DNA of 43,031 nucleotides, from contig JAGRJR010000020.1 of assembly GCA_020442635.1 (NCBI GenBank), positions 1 through 43,031 of the forward strand, given 5' to 3'. Below, one piece after another: positions 42,624 through 43,031 of this stretch (positions within the stretch are counted from its first letter, which is position 1; the number at the start of each line of letters is the position of its first letter). Origin of the DNA: Lysobacterales bacterium (GTDB lineage Bacteria; Pseudomonadota; Gammaproteobacteria; Xanthomonadales; Marinicellaceae). The notes under the pieces are model-generated. The model had not been told where the DNA came from, made no database searches, and saw only the letters and a list, made by a program, of their open reading frames with translations. A program made the translations under genes and the position numbers.

Positions 42624-43031
42624 TTAAAAATCATAAACTAAATTGGCTGAGACCAAAGTATCGGTTGATTTTCGACCTGCTGGTGCATCAGTATTATGGC
42701 GGTACTGGTGAGCCAATTTTACTGCGAATTTTTCACTGACTTTGAACGAAAAGCCTAAATCATTCTGAATAAAAGTGTTGTCTTCTCCAGCTTCTACAAC
42801 CAGAACATCTTCAAACTTAGTGGTTTCGGTGATTTGACGCATGTAGTCCATTTTTCCAGCCAAAATCATGCCATTATTTTCTGTTCGGTCTATATCATAA
42901 GCTTCGGTTTTATAACCCAACCCAACTTCTGTAATCAGTTTTGATTCTTCGTTGTCATGAAATTTATGCCCCCATCCAACTGTGGTACTGATGGTGTAGT
43001 CAAAACCAGAAAAATTGTCTTTATCCCAACG
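42624..43031 (-). CDS. DUF481-type outer-membrane protein (YdiY-like), 5' part beyond window
   Basis: The frame is open to the window edge, so about 135 C-terminal codons are visible. The sequence is alternating, aromatic-rich beta-strand (FDYTISTTVGWGHKF; LITEVGLGYKTEAYD; FAVKLAHQYRHNTDAP) and ends in LVSANLVYDF with the terminal Phe expected for assembly by the BAM complex. It resembles the DUF481 salt-induced outer-membrane proteins; the physiological role is unclear. It is convergent with tyrS, and the IS has inserted 26 bases past its stop codon. Confidence 0.75.
   Translation of the reverse strand, partial: RWDKDNFSGFDYTISTTVGWGHKFHDNEESKLITEVGLGYKTEAYDIDRTENNGMILAGKMDYMRQITETTKFEDVLVVEAGEDNTFIQNDLGFSFKVSEKFAVKLAHQYRHNTDAPAGRKSTDTLVSANLVYDF

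Noticed and set aside
42557..42739. Small + strand frame across the right IS end
   Set aside because: Runs through the terminator hairpin and antisense to the DUF481 gene; no support.
1..43031. tRNA, rRNA, CRISPR array, riboswitch or prophage
   Set aside because: I looked in the gaps and saw no cloverleaf-like, array-like or phage-like sequence; the gaps are short.

Overview
The window looks like a chromosomal segment of a free-living, probably marine, AT-rich gammaproteobacterium. The basis is a recC-recB-recD operon, the anmK / M23 peptidase / tyrS neighbourhood familiar from gammaproteobacteria, and a Gram-negative aryl polyene (APE) pigment cluster. A Marinicella-like relative is only a guess. 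No tRNA, rRNA, CRISPR array or prophage was seen. No gene-free stretch exceeds 300 bases; the longest are 22178-22471 and the IS-flanked region after tyrS.

Left part (1-16.7 kb). A 5'-truncated paaY-like hexapeptide protein on the + strand (1-477) is followed by a 19-gene minus-strand APE operon (16638 down to 688). Its genes overlap by 1-35 bases or are separated by at most 13 bases, so it reads as one transcriptional unit. It encodes a type II-style fatty acid/polyketide machine: two carrier proteins, three ketosynthase-type proteins (one without the catalytic Cys), a ketoreductase, two hot-dog dehydratases, an acyl-activating ligase and a thioesterase. It also encodes an aromatic ammonia-lyase that could supply an aryl starter, two acyltransferases, a glycosyltransferase, a halogenase/monooxygenase-like flavoenzyme, a LolA-like carrier, an MMPL exporter, a small lipoprotein and a membrane protein. 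Together these would make an aryl polyene, attach it to a lipid and move it to the outer membrane. I saw no phosphopantetheinyl transferase and no methyltransferase here.

Divergent from this operon, across a 73-bp intergenic region with overlapping promoters, lies a + strand trio (16.7-19.0 kb): a small secreted protein, a class IV aminotransferase and a TraB/GumN protein.

Centre (19-34.8 kb, all minus strand): a SWIM/SNF2 helicase, proC, a VOC-fold protein, recD, recB and recC, a membrane diguanylate cyclase, and the DUF6165 and DUF6524 proteins. A 65-bp imperfect inverted repeat abuts the recC promoter.

Right part (34.9-43 kb): mltF and a PP2C phosphatase (+), anmK and an M23 endopeptidase (-), tyrS (+), then an intact IS1182-type insertion sequence, and finally the 3' part of a DUF481-type outer-membrane protein gene (-). 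The IS sits exactly between two direct copies of a 17-bp palindrome, which appears to be the original bidirectional terminator between tyrS and the DUF481 gene. Each IS end carries its own inward-facing terminator hairpin. This is the most striking structural observation in the window.
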